Shown here: piece after piece, positions 40,882-48,019 of the stretch
How positions within the stretch are numbered: the stretch's first letter is position 1
Layout: every line of letters starts with the position of its first letter
Origin: VRUE01 sp040879985
Lineage (GTDB): Bacteria > Actinomycetota > Thermoleophilia > Solirubrobacterales > 70-9
NCBI GenBank assembly: GCA_040879985.1
Contig: JBBDJH010000020.1
Coordinates: forward strand, 1 to 64,000
Direction: 5' to 3'
Length of the DNA stretch: 64,000 bases
The notes under the pieces: model-generated
The model's database searches: none
The model's input: the letters and a program-made list of their open reading frames with translations, nothing else
What the model was told of the DNA's origin: nothing
Made by a program: the position numbers and the translations under genes

Positions 40882-42366
40882 TTGAGCGCGCCGGAGCGTC
40901 TGGAGAAGGTCGAGCGGCTGCGGTCCGAAGGGATCGACCCGTACCCCTTCTCGTTTCCGGACCGCGACCGGATCGAGGCGATCCAGGCCGCGCACGACCC
41001 CGCCGAGCTGGGCGAGGGCGAGCACGGCGAGTTCTCCTACCGCGTCGCCGGCCGGGTGACCGGGCAGCGCGGCCACGGCAAGACGACCTTCTTCGACGTC
41101 CGCGACGTCTCCGGCACGATCCAGGCCTACGCCCGGGTCGACGCGCTCGGCGAAGCGGCGTTCAAGCGGATCGAAGACCTCGACATCGGCGATCTGGTCG
41201 GGGTCGAGGGCGACCTCTACGTGACCAAGCGCGGCCAGCTGGCGCTCGCCGTGCGCGAGTGCGTGCTGCTCGCCAAGGCGCTGCGCGACCCGCCCGACCT
41301 CTTCCACGGCATCTCCGACCCCGAGGTCCGCTACCGCCAGCGCGAGCTCGACCTGATGGCGAACGAGCGCTCGCGTGAGGTTTTCGCGATGCGGGCCAAG
41401 GTCGTCGCGGCGATCCGCGACCACCTCAACGAACGCCACTACGTCGAGCTGGAAACGCCGGTCCTGCAGCGGATGACCGGCGGCGCCGCGGCGCGTCCCT
41501 TCAAAACCCACCACAGGGCGCTCGACCGCCACCTCTACCTGCGGATCGCCACCGAGCTGTATCTGAAGCGGGCGATCGTCGGCGGCTTCGAGAACGTCTA
41601 CGAGCTCGGCAAGTTCTTCCGCAACGAGGGCATGTCGCCGCAGCACAACCCGGAGTTCACGATGCTCGAGTGGTTCGTCAGCGGGGTCGACTACCACGGC
41701 GTGATGGACGTCGCCGAGGGGATCGTCTCCGACGTCGCCGAACGGGTGCTGGGGACGACCAAGGTCGAGCGCGACGGCGAGACGATCGACCTGAAGCCGC
41801 CCTGGCCGCGGCTGCGCCTGCAGGATCTGCTCGAGGAAGAGACCGGGGTCGACATCACCAAGGCGAGCCGCGACGAGCTGGCCGAGATCGCCGGCGAGGA
41901 CGCCGAGCCCGACGACGACTGGGCGGCGCTGGTCGACACCCTGCAGGGCAAGCTGATCGAGCCGAAGCTGATCCAGCCGGCCTTCATCATCGACCTGCCG
42001 CTGGCGATCTGGCCGCTGGTCAAGCCGGTGCCCGAGCACCCGCAGCAGCTCGCGGCGGCCTTCGACGGGATCGTCGCCGGGATGGAGATCACCGGCGGCG
42101 GCACCGACGTCAACGACCCGATCGAACAGCGTCGCCACTTCGTCGAACAGCGCGAACGGCAGGAGTCGGGGGCGGAGGAGACGCCGCACGAGCACGACGA
42201 GGAGTTCGTGCGGGCGCTCGAATACGGAATGCTGACGGCGAGCGGCTCCGGCCTCGGCGTCGACCGCCTGATGATGATCCTCAGCGGCGCCAAGACCCTG
42301 CGCGACGTGATCCTCTTCCCGTCGATGCGCGAGGCGGCGGGGGAGGGGCAGAGCGAGAGCGGCTAG
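40882..42366 (+). CDS. lysS: Lysyl-tRNA synthetase, class II
   Basis: A 494-aa class II LysRS. The N-terminal OB-fold anticodon domain is followed by motif 1 near VELETPVLQRMTGGAAARPF, motif 2 ATELYLKRAIVGG to FFRNEGMSPQHNPEFTMLE and motif 3 GSGLGVDRLMMIL. The active-site segment usually written NGxSELNDP reads GGGTDVNDP here. The start is TTG without a strong ribosome site. It ends with a 4-bp overlap with the convergent CDF gene. Confidence 0.94.
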   Translation: MSAPERLEKVERLRSEGIDPYPFSFPDRDRIEAIQAAHDPAELGEGEHGEFSYRVAGRVTGQRGHGKTTFFDVRDVSGTIQAYARVDALGEAAFKRIEDLDIGDLVGVEGDLYVTKRGQLALAVRECVLLAKALRDPPDLFHGISDPEVRYRQRELDLMANERSREVFAMRAKVVAAIRDHLNERHYVELETPVLQRMTGGAAARPFKTHHRALDRHLYLRIATELYLKRAIVGGFENVYELGKFFRNEGMSPQHNPEFTMLEWFVSGVDYHGVMDVAEGIVSDVAERVLGTTKVERDGETIDLKPPWPRLRLQDLLEEETGVDITKASRDELAEIAGEDAEPDDDWAALVDTLQGKLIEPKLIQPAFIIDLPLAIWPLVKPVPEHPQQLAAAFDGIVAGMEITGGGTDVNDPIEQRRHFVEQRERQESGAEETPHEHDEEFVRALEYGMLTASGSGLGVDRLMMILSGAKTLRDVILFPSMREAAGEGQSESG

Positions 42367-43265
42367 CGCTCGATCTGGACGAGCGGCTCGGGCTCGTGCT
42401 CGACCTGCAGCGTGGTGTGGTGGATCTCGAACTCGCGCTTGAGCAGCTCCGACAGCTCGAGCCGGGCGCGGTGGCAGTCGGCGTCGCGCTTGACGATCAC
42501 GTGGGCGGAGAGGGCGGGGAACTCGGAGGTGACCTCCCAGACGTGCAGGTCGTGGACCTCGACCACGCCCGGCTGCGCGGCCATCGTGCGGCCGATCCGG
42601 TCGGGGTCGATGCCCTTCGGCGAGGCCTCGAGGAAGATCCTGCCGGAGTCGCGCAGCAGTCCGTAGGCGGAGCGCAGCATCAGGCCGGCGACCAACAGCG
42701 AGGCGATCGAGTCGGCCCGGTCGAAGCCGGTCAGCAGGATCGCCGCGGCGGCGACGGCGGTGCCGATGAAGGCGAAGAGGTCGGTGAGGATGTGCTGGAA
42801 GGCGCCCTCGACGTTGAGGCTCTGGCGGTTGGCGCTGGCGAGGACGGCGGTGGCGGCGAGGTTGACGACGATTCCGGCCAGGGCGACGATGAGGACGAGC
42901 GCCCCGTCGACTCCCGGTGGGTCGAAGAGGCGGCGCACGCCCTCGATCGCGATGATCGCGGCGAGGACGAGCAGGGTGATCCCGTTGACCTGGGCGGCGA
43001 GGATCTCGACCCGTTTGAGGCCGAAGGTCATCCGGCCCTTGGCGGGGCGTTCGCTGAGCCGCAGGGCGACCAGGGCCAGCGCGATCGCCGCCGCGTCGGT
43101 GAGCATGTGGGCGGCGTCGGAGAGCAGCGCCAGCGAGTTGGCGGCGATCCCCGCGACCACCTCGGCGGCCATGAAGGCGAGGATCAGGGCGAGCGCGATG
43201 CGCAGCTTGGTGCGGTCGGCGGAGGCCGAGACGCCGTGGCTGTGACCGGCGTGCGAGTGGCTCAT
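42363..43265 (-). CDS. Cation diffusion facilitator (zinc efflux) transporter
   Basis: A 300-aa proton-coupled metal exporter with six spans and a cytoplasmic C-terminal domain. It has a His-rich N-terminus (SHSHAGHSHG), paired transport-site motifs HMLTD and HILTD (the usual HxxxD in spans 2 and 5), and a Cys/His-containing C-terminal domain typical of ZitB/CzcD. Zinc is the expected substrate; cobalt or cadmium is possible. The ATG follows the SDR stop region by about 30 bp on the same strand. Confidence 0.93.
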   Translation of the reverse strand: MSHSHAGHSHGVSASADRTKLRIALALILAFMAAEVVAGIAANSLALLSDAAHMLTDAAAIALALVALRLSERPAKGRMTFGLKRVEILAAQVNGITLLVLAAIIAIEGVRRLFDPPGVDGALVLIVALAGIVVNLAATAVLASANRQSLNVEGAFQHILTDLFAFIGTAVAAAAILLTGFDRADSIASLLVAGLMLRSAYGLLRDSGRIFLEASPKGIDPDRIGRTMAAQPGVVEVHDLHVWEVTSEFPALSAHVIVKRDADCHRARLELSELLKREFEIHHTTLQVEHEPEPLVQIER

Positions 43266-43295
43266 CGTCCCGCCATCGTTACAGGCGCGGCCGGG

Positions 43296-44084
43296 TTAGA
43301 AGATCGAGCGCAGGGCGCCGCCGTCGAGCGGGATGACGGTGCCGGTGAGGTAGGCGGCGCGCTCGGAGCAGAGGAAGGCGACGAGGTCGCCGTACTCCTC
43401 GGGCTGCCCGAGCCGGCCGGCGGGCACGTCCTCGCGGGCGCCCGCTTCGGCGCCGGCGAGCGAGCCGGAGGAGTCGGCGAGGCGGTCGGTGGCGAAGAGC
43501 CCGGTGGCGACGGTGTTGACCGTGATCCCGTCGCCGGCCACGTCGGTGGCGAGCGTCTTGAGGAAGCCGACAGCGGCCATGCGGTTGGCGTTGGAGAGGT
43601 TGAGCGCCGGGATCGGCTCGCGGGTCGAGCTGGAGCCGACGTTGACGATCCGTCCCCAGCCGCGCTCGCGCATCCCCGGCACGACGGCGCCGGCGAGCAC
43701 CCGCGGCGCCAGCACGAGCGAGCGATAGGCCGTGTTCCACTCGTCGAGGTCCTGGTCGAGGGCGCCGCCGAACGGCGGCCCGCCGCTGTTGAGGACGAGC
43801 ACCTCGACCGGCCCGAGCGCCGCCTCGACCTCGCCCGGCAGCTCGGCCAGGCGGTCGAGGTCGTCGGTGTCGGCGACCAAGGGGACGACCTCGGGCGCCC
43901 CGTCCTTGCCGTCCCCTTCGCTGGCCGTCGCGATCTCCTCGGCCGCCGCCTCGATCGACTCCCGCGTGCGGCTGGCGATCGCGACCCGCGCCCCTTCACG
44001 GGCGAGCACGGTGGCGATCCCCCGCCCGATCCCGCGGCTGGCCGCCATCACCAGCGCGACCCGCCCCTCCAGGCCTAGCTCCAC
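43296..44084 (-). CDS. SDR-family oxidoreductase lacking canonical active-site Tyr
   Basis: A 262-aa short-chain dehydrogenase-like protein. The nucleotide-binding loop ASRGIGRGIA is near the N-terminus, NSGG follows, and the active-site strand IVNVGSSS has the catalytic Ser. Where YxxxK is expected it reads LNLSNANRMAAVGFLKTLA, with no Tyr. It fits the BKR-like SDR subgroup, known to deviate from the classical tetrad. The start is chosen at GTG 44084 (GGGGG upstream); a TTG at 44120 is possible. Product unknown. Confidence 0.8.
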   Translation of the reverse strand: MELGLEGRVALVMAASRGIGRGIATVLAREGARVAIASRTRESIEAAAEEIATASEGDGKDGAPEVVPLVADTDDLDRLAELPGEVEAALGPVEVLVLNSGGPPFGGALDQDLDEWNTAYRSLVLAPRVLAGAVVPGMRERGWGRIVNVGSSSTREPIPALNLSNANRMAAVGFLKTLATDVAGDGITVNTVATGLFATDRLADSSGSLAGAEAGAREDVPAGRLGQPEEYGDLVAFLCSERAAYLTGTVIPLDGGALRSIF

Positions 44085-44159
44085 GATGCCCCCGCGCCCG
44101 GCCCGGGCCTCCGACGGCAATGCTCGAACCAGTTCACGCCGATAAAGTTAGCGGGCGGG

Positions 44160-44255
44160 GCGCCCGTAGCTCAGTGGTCAACGGTCCCTTCACGGGGACC
44201 AAAGAGCGCCGGTCTTTCAAGCCGGAGGTCGCGAGTTCGATTCTCGTCGGGCGCA
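44160..44255 (+). tRNA. tRNA-Glu (UUC) with D-loop hairpin insertion
   Basis: A cloverleaf fits apart from the D-loop: a perfect 7-bp acceptor stem (44160-44166 with 44248-44254, discriminator A44255, no encoded CCA), D-stem GCTC/GAGC (44169-44172, 44204-44207), anticodon stem 44209-44213/44221-44225 with loop CTTTCAA and anticodon TTC, a 5-nt variable loop, and T-arm 44231-44247 with loop TTCGATT. The D-loop is 31 nt long and contains a 6-bp hairpin (44183-44188 with 44195-44200). Its 3' half is repeated 1015 bp downstream. It could be functional, processed, or a pseudo-tRNA. Confidence 0.75.
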
Positions 44256-44305
44256 TGGAGAGTCTCGCTGGCGCAACGCTGGCTGCAGATCCGTGTGCCT
44301 CGGTC
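44214..44305 (+). repeat. Left copy of 92-bp direct repeat (tRNA 3' half)
   Basis: Covers the anticodon loop through the 3' end of tRNA-Glu plus 50 bp beyond. It matches 45229-45320 at 88 of 92 positions, with the four differences all outside the tRNA. This layout is what attL of an element integrated at a tRNA 3' end looks like. Confidence 0.85.
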
Positions 44306-44388
44306 AGAAAGGTATTAGCTGAGGTCGATAGGTTCTCCGTCTCCGGCAAGGGACGGATCGGCTGAGACGGGGCGCAGGGTGGGACGGG

Positions 44389-44958
44389 ATGAACGCAAAC
44401 GAAATCGTGCGGGACGCATGGCGGGAGTTGCCGCCTGGAGATCGCAACCTCCTGGAAGCGATCGGTGCCGACCAGTGGGAGGTCTGCGGGCGGGCACTCG
44501 GGACGTATGCGGATGATCTGCTTCGGTCGGCGGATCGTGGCTCGTTGCCAGCAGCCGAGATCGTCCGTGCGAACACCGCCCTGGCCGTCTGGGTTCCCCA
44601 GCTGCGAGTGGTCTTGATCAACGGGGGCCACCCGGCGTTTGACGGGCTGGACGGCCCCACGCTCACATACGACCTTTCCAGGATCGCCTGGCACGAGTGG
44701 GGCCACGCGCTTTCGCTCGATAGGGCTGAGCAGAGGGATATCGCTGCCGGCGAGCACTACCTGGACCTGCTGCCTGAAGCTCTAACGAAAATCGTCCGAC
44801 GGGCTGGCTACCGTCGTCGGGAGTACACCCATGAGGTCATCGCTGAGGTCTATTCGATGCTGATGGCACGGCGACGCTTCGGGCAAACCGGACGACCTCC
44901 TTGGCTACACGCGGAGGTCTACGAACTCGTGAGGAGGGTAGCGGGATGGAACCAATGA
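44389..44958 (+). CDS. HEWGH-motif putative zinc metallopeptidase
   Basis: A 189-aa protein with a HExxH motif (H102-E103-W-G-H106) in IAWHEWGHALSLD; possible third ligands lie in the next 20 residues (for example Glu122 or His123) or in EYTHEVIAEVYS. An N-terminal helical region (1-60) precedes strands NTALAVWV and LRVVLINGG. There is no signal peptide or membrane span. The whole protein resembles no family I can name; an IrrE/ImmA-like or toxin-type peptidase is possible but not shown. Codon use is less GC-rich than the core genes nearby. It lies inside the tRNA-bracketed unit and overlaps the next gene. Confidence 0.7.
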   Translation: MNANEIVRDAWRELPPGDRNLLEAIGADQWEVCGRALGTYADDLLRSADRGSLPAAEIVRANTALAVWVPQLRVVLINGGHPAFDGLDGPTLTYDLSRIAWHEWGHALSLDRAEQRDIAAGEHYLDLLPEALTKIVRRAGYRRREYTHEVIAEVYSMLMARRRFGQTGRPPWLHAEVYELVRRVAGWNQ

Positions 44959-45107
44959 AATTGCCGGCCGGATATCTCCTGCCCGAGGGCACGACGATGA
45001 AGGACATTCGCCGGCTCGACCTTGAACTGCTGGCTAGCGAGGGCATCGAGGTCGAGGGGCTGCCTGCCAAGGACAGCGATGAGGGCAGTGACCCGAAGGA
45101 GCAGTAG
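44946..45107 (+). CDS. Small acidic protein coupled to the HEWGH gene
   Basis: A 53-aa protein, acidic in its second half (LASEGIEVEGLPAKDSDEGS). The ATG at 44946 has GGAGG 8 nt upstream; an alternative ATG at 44955 would give an ATGA overlap with the upstream stop. It overlaps the HEWGH gene by 13 bp, so the two are translated together. It could be a partner, inhibitor or substrate of the peptidase. No known family is recognised. Confidence 0.6.
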   Translation: MEPMKLPAGYLLPEGTTMKDIRRLDLELLASEGIEVEGLPAKDSDEGSDPKEQ

Positions 45108-45145
45108 CCGCGGACACGCTGTCGATTCGCCGGCTAACTGACCTT

Positions 45146-45160
45146 CGGTCGAAACGACCG
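45146..45160 (+). terminator. Hairpin after the mini-element genes
   Basis: A perfect 6-bp stem CGGTCG/CGACCG (45146-45151, 45155-45160) with an AAA loop, 39 nt past the small-gene stop. No T-run follows, so it is only a candidate terminator. The rest of 45108-45228 shows nothing recognisable. Confidence 0.4.
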
Positions 45161-45228
45161 CCCCGGACAAGTCGCATCCCGGTCTCGTAATTGCCGCAGT
45201 CTGGCTCCCCAAGCCAACGGCTCTCGTC

Positions 45229-45320
45229 CTTTCAAGCCGGAGGTCGCGAGTTCGATTCTCGTCGGGCGCATGGAGAGTTTCGCTGGCGCAACGCTGGCTG
45301 CAGATCGGCGTACCTCGGTC
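45229..45320 (+). repeat. Right copy of 92-bp direct repeat (tRNA 3' half)
   Basis: Second copy of the tRNA-Glu 3' half and 50 bp of flank, 88 of 92 identical to 44214-44305. There is no 5' tRNA half in front of it, so it cannot make a tRNA. It would be attR of the inferred element. Confidence 0.85.
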
Positions 45321-45389
45321 CCACGCTTAAACACCGGTTATTGTCTCTTTTTGGTTCTTAACTAGGAGAACTTGTGCGAGAGACAGTTT

Positions 45390-46877
45390 ATGGCCGACGC
45401 TAACCTGGACTTTTTGAACGAGCCGGAGGTCTTTCGGCCGAGCGACGCTGCTGCCGCCAGTCGCGCCCTGCGACGTGGCGAGCTTCGCCGCGTGGCTCGC
45501 GGGCTCTACACCTGGAACCTCGACGAGCCGATCGAGCGTCTGGTGCGCCGGCGCTGGCTGGACGTCGCGGCACTGTCCTTCCCCGGGGCTGTGCTTGTCG
45601 ACCGCTCGGCGGTCGAAGCCCGGCCGGCCGCGGATGGCTCGGTATTTCTCGACTCCGGTCCCAAGCCCGCCCATCCAACGGCGGTTCGTTTGCCGGGCCT
45701 GACGCTGAAGCCCCGCTCGGGTCCGGGCCCGATCGAGGGCGACATGCAGTTCGGCCCTCTCCACCGCAGCGGTGAGGCCCGGACCGCCCTGGAGAACATG
45801 CGCCCCTCGCGGGCGCGCGGCGGCGTCGCGAGGACCCTCTCCTCCGCCGAGCTCGAGCAGTGGCTGGAGAGAATTGCCCGCAACCGCGGGGAGCCCGAGC
45901 TGCTGCGAATCAGAGACGAGGCCCGGAAGCTGGCGAGACCGCTCTCCGCCGAGGCGGAGCAGGGCCGCCTCGACGAGCTGATCGCTGCCTTGCTCGGGAC
46001 GGGCGACTCCCGACTGGCCACCGGTCCGGGTCGGGCAAGGGGACGGCGTCAGCCCTTCGATGCGGCGCGGGTCGGGCTCTTCGAGACCCTCCACGGGGCA
46101 CTGGCCGGTCACGTCGCAGCTGTGCGCCCCGAGCCCCCCGACACGGAGCGCATTTTCGCTTTCTTCGAGGCCTACTTCTCGAATTTCATTGAGGGCACCG
46201 AGTTCGCGGTCGACGAGGCCGAGGAGATCGTCTTCTCTGGCGTCATCCCCGACGACCGGCCCGAGGACGCGCACGACATCCTTGGCACCTTCGGCGTCGT
46301 CACCGATCCGGTTCTGCGCGAGCGGATACCAACCGATGCAGGGGATCTCGCCGAGCTTCTCCGGCTCCTCAACCGGCGCATCCTCGAGCAGCGCCCCGAC
46401 AAGGCGCCGGGGCAATGGAAGCAGCGGGACAATCGGGCGGGCGGGACGAGCTTCGTCCCCCATGAGCTCGTCCTCGGCACGCTGCAGGAGGCGTGGCGCT
46501 TCTACGAGACCCTGCCGGCAGGGTTCCCGCGGGCCGTTTTCGCGATGTTCGCCGTAAGCGAGATTCACCCCTTTGCCGATGGCAACGGCCGCGTCTGCCG
46601 CACCCTCATGAACGCCGAGCTCAGCGCCGCCGGCCAGTGCAGGGCCGCCATCCCACTCTGCTTCCGCAGTGACTACCTGGACGCTCTGCGCGCGATGAGC
46701 CGCCAGGCCAACCCCGAGCCCCTGCTGCGTATGACCGACCGAGCCCAACGCTGGGCCTCCCTGGTCGACTGGTCAACGATGCCTCGCGCCATAACCCAGC
46801 TCAACAGCACCAACGCCCTGATCGCCCCCGACGAGGCCGAGGAACGCGGCCTGATCCTGCGGGACCCGCCTACGTGA
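45390..46877 (+). CDS. AbiEi-like N-terminal domain fused to Fic AMP-transferase
   Basis: A 495-aa protein. The N-terminal part (about 10-190) resembles AbiEi-type antitoxins: a winged-helix-like start (ASRALRRGELRRVARGLYTWN) then PGAVLVDRSAVEARP. The C-terminal Fic domain has HPFADGNGRVCR with catalytic His393, expected to transfer AMP or another nucleotide monophosphate to protein hydroxyls. An inhibitory-helix motif S-x3-E-G (SNFIEG, Ser264/Glu268) precedes it, as in class II self-inhibited Fic proteins. The ATG at 45390 is used. It starts 70 bp after the right tRNA repeat. Both halves suggest a defence or toxin-antitoxin role. Confidence 0.8.
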   Translation: MADANLDFLNEPEVFRPSDAAAASRALRRGELRRVARGLYTWNLDEPIERLVRRRWLDVAALSFPGAVLVDRSAVEARPAADGSVFLDSGPKPAHPTAVRLPGLTLKPRSGPGPIEGDMQFGPLHRSGEARTALENMRPSRARGGVARTLSSAELEQWLERIARNRGEPELLRIRDEARKLARPLSAEAEQGRLDELIAALLGTGDSRLATGPGRARGRRQPFDAARVGLFETLHGALAGHVAAVRPEPPDTERIFAFFEAYFSNFIEGTEFAVDEAEEIVFSGVIPDDRPEDAHDILGTFGVVTDPVLRERIPTDAGDLAELLRLLNRRILEQRPDKAPGQWKQRDNRAGGTSFVPHELVLGTLQEAWRFYETLPAGFPRAVFAMFAVSEIHPFADGNGRVCRTLMNAELSAAGQCRAAIPLCFRSDYLDALRAMSRQANPEPLLRMTDRAQRWASLVDWSTMPRAITQLNSTNALIAPDEAEERGLILRDPPT

Positions 46878-46929
46878 CGCCCCCTCTCACCGACACGGGA
46901 ATGAGGCTTGGGGAGGCGCTGCCCCGCGC

Positions 46930-47289
46930 TCAGTCAGGTGCGATACGGGCTCGCCGCTCCGCGTTCGTTGGCGCCAGTGGCCGCGGCAGGCGGGCGCATA
47001 GGGCTGCGAAGAGGGCGATCGCTACCAGCGCCCCCAGCCAGTGCAGGCCGAGGAGGACGAAGAGGAGGCTGGGGATGCCGGCCAGCAGGGCGTTGAGCAG
47101 AACGGGGGTCTCGGGGAGGCCGACGATTCGGGCGCTGAGCCAGGCGCAGGCCAGCCAGGCGAGCGGGCCGGTCAGCCAGCCCCAGGTCTCGAAGAAGTTG
47201 TGCGAGAAGATCAGCCCGAGCAGCAGCGAGAGCAGGGCCACCGCGACGGCTTGCACGAGGGCGACGCGCCAGAGAATTGCCGAATCCAC
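46930..47289 (-). CDS. Small four-span membrane protein
   Basis: A 119-aa hydrophobic protein with about four predicted spans (for example VALVQAVAVALLSLLLGLIF, LTGPLAWLACAWLSARIVGL and LLNALLAGIPSLLFVLLGL) and a short charged C-terminus. It is not a family I recognise. It is convergent with the Fic gene and 48 bp downstream of the broken antitoxin gene on the same strand. No function can be proposed. Confidence 0.65.
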   Translation of the reverse strand: MDSAILWRVALVQAVAVALLSLLLGLIFSHNFFETWGWLTGPLAWLACAWLSARIVGLPETPVLLNALLAGIPSLLFVLLGLHWLGALVAIALFAALCARLPRPLAPTNAERRARIAPD

Positions 47290-47337
47290 GGCGCAAGTCT
47301 CTCAGGGCCGGGGCCGCATGCGTGCCGGGCCTGGCCC

Positions 47338-47552
47338 TCACCGACGGGTGAGCGCCAGAATCTCGTCGGTGCTGAGGCTTCCCTCGCCGAGTCCGACCAT
47401 CGCCTCGACCTGCTGTCCGGCCCGCTCAGCGCCCGTGACAAGCCTCGCGCCTTTGCGGTCCAGCTCGAAGCGCACCTCGCTCCCGGCGTGAATCCGGAGT
47501 GCCTCGCGCACCGCTGCGGGATGGTCACCTGTCCCTTCTGGGTCACCTTCAT
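47338..47552 (-). pseudogene. Frameshifted AbrB/SpoVT-type antitoxin
   Basis: From ATG 47552 the frame reads MKVTQKGQVTIPQ, the hallmark swapped-hairpin start of AbrB/MazE/VapB-type antitoxins. The rest of the family pattern (AVREALRIHAGSEVRFELD, ending in TDEILALTRR) continues in a different frame. A single missing base near 47512-47515 would restore one 70-odd-residue protein. No toxin gene is adjacent. It is either a true pseudogene or a sequencing error in a small gene. Confidence 0.7.
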
Positions 47553-47873
47553 CTCGGTAAGGATGACAAGTAATACCGCACTCTCCGGCCGCGGCCCACC
47601 GGTCGGCGCCCTCCACCGAAGACGTGGTGATCGTGCTGCAGGTCCGCCAGGGCGAGGGCGAGGGCTGACTTGCCCTTCGCCGCCACAGAACCCGCGGCGG
47701 CGGGCGCTTCGAGGCGGATTACCTCTTCCGCCGAACCGCCAGCCCGACGACCTACGAAATGCGCGCCCAGGTGCGCGCACCCCGAGGTTCTACACCGCGA
47801 TTTCGGACCGGCTGCAAACCGCTCTGTAGAACCGAAGTCCCCACTTAGACAGGCGTGTATACCACTCGCGTAC
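47553..47873. other. No confident gene; possible eroded secreted-protein fragment
   Basis: No convincing gene is present. In one plus-strand frame, 47702-47779 encodes GRFEADYLFRRTASPTTY, which resembles the C-terminal beta-sandwich of secreted proteins in this clade, but stops and lacks a start. It may be a decayed relic of a surface-protein gene like those downstream. Confidence 0.25.
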
Positions 47874-47902
47874 TTGACATACACATCTGCGTTCCCTATT
47901 GT
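47874..47902 (+). promoter_or_regulatory. Near-consensus sigma70 promoter of surface cluster
   Basis: TTGACA (47874-47879, perfect) and TATTGT (47897-47902, 4 of 6) with a 17-bp spacer. This is the best promoter match in the window. It faces the surface-protein cluster; with the first confident gene at 48563 the leader would be about 650 nt. A 6-bp hairpin (47979-47984 with 47991-47996) lies in the leader. Confidence 0.7.
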
Positions 47903-48019
47903 GCCCAACACGCCGGTACCCAAAGAGCGACGCTCACGTAGGGACGGGCACCGCACCACCGCAGGGAAAGCAGGGACCGAGCCGCGGGAACGGCTCAGAG
48001 CCAAGGGAGAGGTATCGCA

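Larger units (their letters stand above)
44214..45228 (+). mobile_element. Candidate 1-kb tRNA-bracketed mini-element
   Basis: One repeat period (1015 bp) from the tRNA-Glu 3' half to the next copy. It holds a HEWGH metallopeptidase-like gene, an overlapping 53-aa gene and a possible terminator, with no integrase, replication or packaging gene. It could be a non-autonomous integrated element mobilised in trans, a relic of a larger island, or a tandem duplication that lost a tRNA copy. The identity of the tRNA portions supports a site-specific origin. Confidence 0.5.

Noticed and set aside
44169..44230. Reading the tRNA as a class II tRNA with a long variable arm
   Set aside because: Using the D-loop hairpin as the anticodon arm leaves no D-stem partner and no 7-nt loop; the Glu fold with a D-loop insertion pairs all other arms.
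44134..44757. Minus-strand open frame containing a RPTRIELATSGL-like peptide
   Set aside because: It is the antisense translation of the tRNA 3' half, a known kind of false gene call; the same peptide recurs at 45134-45334 for the same reason.
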